NCBI GenBank assembly: GCA_003489505.1
Contig: DNMA01000215.1
Coordinates: 573 to 8,749 of the forward strand
DNA: 8,177 bases
Direction: 5' to 3'
Source: Legionellales bacterium
GTDB lineage: Bacteria > Pseudomonadota > Gammaproteobacteria > Legionellales > Legionellaceae
A model generated the notes under the pieces. It ran no database searches. It was not told where the DNA came from and saw only the letters and a list, made by a program, of their open reading frames with translations. Positions 6,151 to 8,177 of the stretch are shown here, in pieces. The translations under genes and the position numbers were made by a program. Positions within the stretch are counted from its first letter, which is position 1. Each line of letters opens with the position of its first letter.

Positions 6151-7305
6151 TTAAAGAGCTTTTGCTAAAATATCTGCCTTATCAGTGCGTTCCCATGGGA
6201 ATTCTGGGCGACCATAATGGCCATAAGCGGCAGTTGCACGATAAATAGGGCGTAATAATTGATGCGCATTGATAATCCCTTGAGGGGTTAAATCAAAGTG
6301 CTCTTGAATTAAATGAATCAATTCAGATTCACTTAAACGACCTGTGCCGAAGGTTTCAACATAAATAGATACCGGTTCTGGAATACCAATCGCATAAGAA
6401 AGCTGGATTTCACATTTATCAGCTAAACCAGCTGCAACAATGTTTTTGGCCACATAACGTGCAGCATAAGCTGCAGAGCGGTCAACTTTTGAAGGGTCTT
6501 TCCCAGAGAAGCAACCACCACCATGACGAGCCATACCGCCATAAGTATCCACAATAATTTTACGCCCTGTTAAACCACAATCACCTAAGGGTCCGCCAAT
6601 GACAAAGCGTCCAGTTGGGTTAATAAAATAGCGAGTTTGAGAACTTAACCATTCTTGAGGTAAAACAGGTTTTACAATTTCTTCATTCACTGCTTCCACG
6701 AGGTCTTGATGACGAACATCTGGAGAATGTTGGGTTGAGAATACCACGGTATCAATCCCTACTGGCATCCCATTTTCATAGATGACCGTTAATTGACACT
6801 TACCATCTGGACGAAGCCAAGGTAATACATTATCTTTTCTTAAATGTGCTTGGCGTTCTGCCATACGGTGCGCATAAGCAATAGGTGCTGGCATCAAGAC
6901 ATCGGTTTCACGGGTAGCATAACCAAACATCATCCCTTGGTCACCAGCACCCATTTGACCACCAGATGATTCATTGGCGTCTACACCTTGTGCGATATCA
7001 GGTGATTGTTTACCAATTGCAGTTAAAACCGCACAGGAAGCCCAATCAAATCCCATTTCAGAGCTGTTGTAACCAATATCTTTAATCACATGTCTAGCAA
7101 TATCTTCTACATCCACCCACGCTTTGGTGGTGACTTCGCCTCCAACAAAAACCATACCGGTTTTAACCAAGGTTTCACAAGCAACACGTGCATGGGGGTC
7201 TTGGGCAATTATCGCATCAAGAATCGCGTCAGAAATTTGGTCAGCAATTTTATCTGGATGGCCTTCCGTAACCGATTCAGAAGTAAAAATTTGGGTTTGA
7301 GTCAT
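6151..7305 (-). CDS. metK: S-adenosylmethionine synthase (methionine adenosyltransferase)
   Basis: 384 residues, identical in length to E. coli MetK. It makes S-adenosylmethionine from methionine and ATP in the cytoplasm as a homotetramer needing Mg2+ and K+. Motifs seen: [17 protein letters not shown] with His16 and Asp18 of the nucleotide/metal site, the family signature [12 protein letters not shown] (119-130), [10 protein letters not shown] (241-250), and the phosphate loop [19 protein letters not shown] (262-280). The phosphate-loop signature usually reads GGGAFSGKD, so Cys265 is a small variation. The ATG at 7305 has a strong TAGGAG (7311-7316) five bases upstream. The gene heads a metK-ahcY pair and lies downstream of an IS fragment and a terminator. 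No room remains in the short leader for a SAM-sensing riboswitch. Confidence 0.98.
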   Translation of the reverse strand: MTQTQIFTSESVTEGHPDKIADQISDAILDAIIAQDPHARVACETLVKTGMVFVGGEVTTKAWVDVEDIARHVIKDIGYNSSEMGFDWASCAVLTAIGKQSPDIAQGVDANESSGGQMGAGDQGMMFGYATRETDVLMPAPIAYAHRMAERQAHLRKDNVLPWLRPDGKCQLTVIYENGMPVGIDTVVFSTQHSPDVRHQDLVEAVNEEIVKPVLPQEWLSSQTRYFINPTGRFVIGGPLGDCGLTGRKIIVDTYGGMARHGGGCFSGKDPSKVDRSAAYAARYVAKNIVAAGLADKCEIQLSYAIGIPEPVSIYVETFGTGRLSESELIHLIQEHFDLTPQGIINAHQLLRPIYRATAAYGHYGRPEFPWERTDKADILAKAL

Positions 7306-7350
7306 TACTACTCCTACATGACAAATTAAAAAATAAAAAAAATTACCACT

Positions 7351-7379
7351 ATTCTAGCGATTTTTAGTAAAAATTAAAA
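7351..7379 (-). promoter_or_regulatory. Candidate sigma-70 promoter for metK-ahcY
   Basis: Minus strand has TAGAAT (7356-7351) as the -10, five of six to consensus. TTTTAA (7379-7374) lies 17 bases upstream as a weak -35. Transcription would start near 7344, giving an AT-rich leader of about 38 bases before metK. The position just after the terminator supports it, but AT-rich sequence gives false matches easily. Confidence 0.45.
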
Positions 7380-7397
7380 GTATTGGTGGTCATCCAG

Positions 7398-7432
7398 AAA
7401 AAGGAAGACTGAAAATCACTTCAAGTCTTCCT
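7398..7432 (-). terminator. Intrinsic (Rho-independent) terminator between the transposase and metK
   Basis: Minus strand reads AGGAAGACT (7432-7424), a 13-base loop region in which GAA and TTC can pair further, then AGTCTTCCT (7410-7402) followed at once by TTTT (7401-7398). The nine-base stem is perfect. The T run lies on the minus-strand side only, so it stops transcription coming from the IS or from the gene originally upstream, before the metK promoter. An attenuator of metK is less likely because the best promoter lies downstream of the hairpin. Confidence 0.75.
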
Positions 7433-7449
7433 AAAAGTTAGATTACACT

Positions 7450-8177
7450 CTTAGACCCGACATTCCGCACCCCAGTTTAAGAATAAATTTTCATGAACGG
7501 TTTACCAATGGCATTTAAGAGTATTTGATGCCTCTCTTTGAGATTGATAACGACAATTTGATTGATATTATTTTGAGTGATATCCAGAACATGGATGCCC
7601 TGAAAACATTGAAATACCCATCTTGCTGTAGGATTTTGACAAGGCTTCTTTTTCATATCAGGAAAATATGTTGCTGTCTTTTTCAATGCTGTTCTAATTA
7701 GATGCTCCAAGGCAGCATAAACCATTAAACAACAAGTCATCACCATAAGTAATGCTTCTATTCGTTCAGGTTTTTTTAAAAATAATGATGCAACAAGAAA
7801 ATCAGGACTCTTTAAAAATCGAAAACCGCCTTCAACTTTTTGTTGAGATTTGTAATGGTCTAGCATTGCTTGCATATCAAGGTGTTCCGAGCAATCATTG
7901 GTTGCCAGAATAAAGATACCTAAATTTTTTTCCGCTTTTTTTCGATGCTCAGATGAGCATATGATTTTGCCACTGACTTGATAAAATATCATTCCTTCAG
8001 CAGTTAATGATGGTCGACCACGGCTCTTATGTTTCGTGATTTTCTCTATGTTAAAGGATTCCAGGGATGCAAAGCTTTGTTCATTCTCCCAGCGATTAAT
8101 CGCCTTGAGCGCATCAGCTTCACAAGAAAAATCTAGCTGACACAGTTTGTTAAATGATTTTTGAGAGACTTCTATCG
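7450..8177 (-). mobile_element. Insertion sequence, right part, IS1634/IS4-like
   Basis: The element contains the transposase C-terminus and at least the bases just after its stop codon. The stretch after the stop, minus strand GGGGTGCGGAATGTCGGGT (about 7455-7473), is more GC-rich than the surrounding intergenic sequence and is the best candidate for the terminal inverted repeat. The other end is outside the window, so the exact boundary and target duplication cannot be fixed; the start given is approximate. The element is inserted upstream of metK in the same orientation. Confidence 0.6.
7477..8177 (-). CDS. IS1634/IS4-like transposase, C-terminal part (N-terminus beyond window)
   Basis: The frame stays open from the right edge to the TAA at 7477, giving 232 residues; it is not interrupted in the window. 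An internal ATG at 7992 is not the real start, because another 61 in-frame residues upstream (including SFNIEKITKHKSRGRPSLTAEG) fit the family. The fragment carries the IS4-clan Y-(2)-x-(3)-E-(6)-K signature as YKSQQKVEGGFRFLK (visible residues 108-122), where Glu115 is the third acidic residue of the DDE triad and Gln replaces the usual Arg. It continues as SPDFLVASLFLKKPERIEALLMV, a hallmark of the IS1634 group. Those transposases are typically over 500 residues, so the first two Asp residues lie outside the window. Assignment to IS1634 rather than another IS4-clan group is from recognition only. Confidence 0.85.
   Translation of the reverse strand, partial: IEVSQKSFNKLCQLDFSCEADALKAINRWENEQSFASLESFNIEKITKHKSRGRPSLTAEGMIFYQVSGKIICSSEHRKKAEKNLGIFILATNDCSEHLDMQAMLDHYKSQQKVEGGFRFLKSPDFLVASLFLKKPERIEALLMVMTCCLMVYAALEHLIRTALKKTATYFPDMKKKPCQNPTARWVFQCFQGIHVLDITQNNINQIVVINLKERHQILLNAIGKPFMKIYS

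Noticed and set aside
7090..7329. Plus-strand open frame of 79 residues over the metK 5' end
   Set aside because: It is antisense to conserved metK codons, with no recognisable protein features.
7306..7397. SAM or SAH riboswitch in front of metK or ahcY
   Set aside because: The leader after the best promoter is only about 38 AT-rich bases without paired helices, and the metK-ahcY gap is 25 bases; neither can hold a known SAM/SAH riboswitch.

Overview
The window is an AT-rich stretch (GC near 40% by eye) with every recognised gene on the minus strand. Protein families, E. coli-like MetK length and motifs, and a LpxL-type acyltransferase point to a Gram-negative gammaproteobacterium. The adjacency of metK and ahcY and an AcpXL-type fatty-acid locus would fit Legionellales or relatives, but that placement is inference. 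There is no gene-free stretch over 300 bases.

Reading in the direction of transcription (high to low coordinates): the right edge holds the C-terminal part of an IS1634/IS4-like transposase, running off the window. It is followed by a candidate IS end and a good intrinsic terminator (7398-7432). A candidate promoter then leads into metK (SAM synthetase) and ahcY (adenosylhomocysteinase), 25 bases apart, which form the activated-methyl-cycle pair.

After a 94-base gap carrying an extended -10 promoter comes a tightly packed five-gene fatty-acid block: an unusually long AcpXL-like acyl carrier protein, a 295-residue double-hotdog dehydratase-like protein, an intact FabF-type ketosynthase, a second ketosynthase whose nucleophilic cysteine is replaced by alanine (chain-length-factor-like), and a LpxL/HtrB-family acyltransferase cut by the left edge. 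The last three junctions are translationally coupled (TAATG, TAATG, ATGA). These overlaps show that the starts at 3405, 2116 and 845 are the right ones.

Gene content and order match the rhizobial acpXL-fabZXL-fabF2XL-fabF1XL-(adhXL)-lpxXL locus, which makes a very-long-chain hydroxy fatty acid and attaches it to lipid A. The adhXL reductase between the second ketosynthase and the acyltransferase is absent here. The working model is that the ACP carries the growing chain, the KS/KS-beta pair elongates it, the hotdog protein dehydrates, and the acyltransferase moves the product to a lipid acceptor. An aryl-polyene-type or other specialised lipid is the main alternative.
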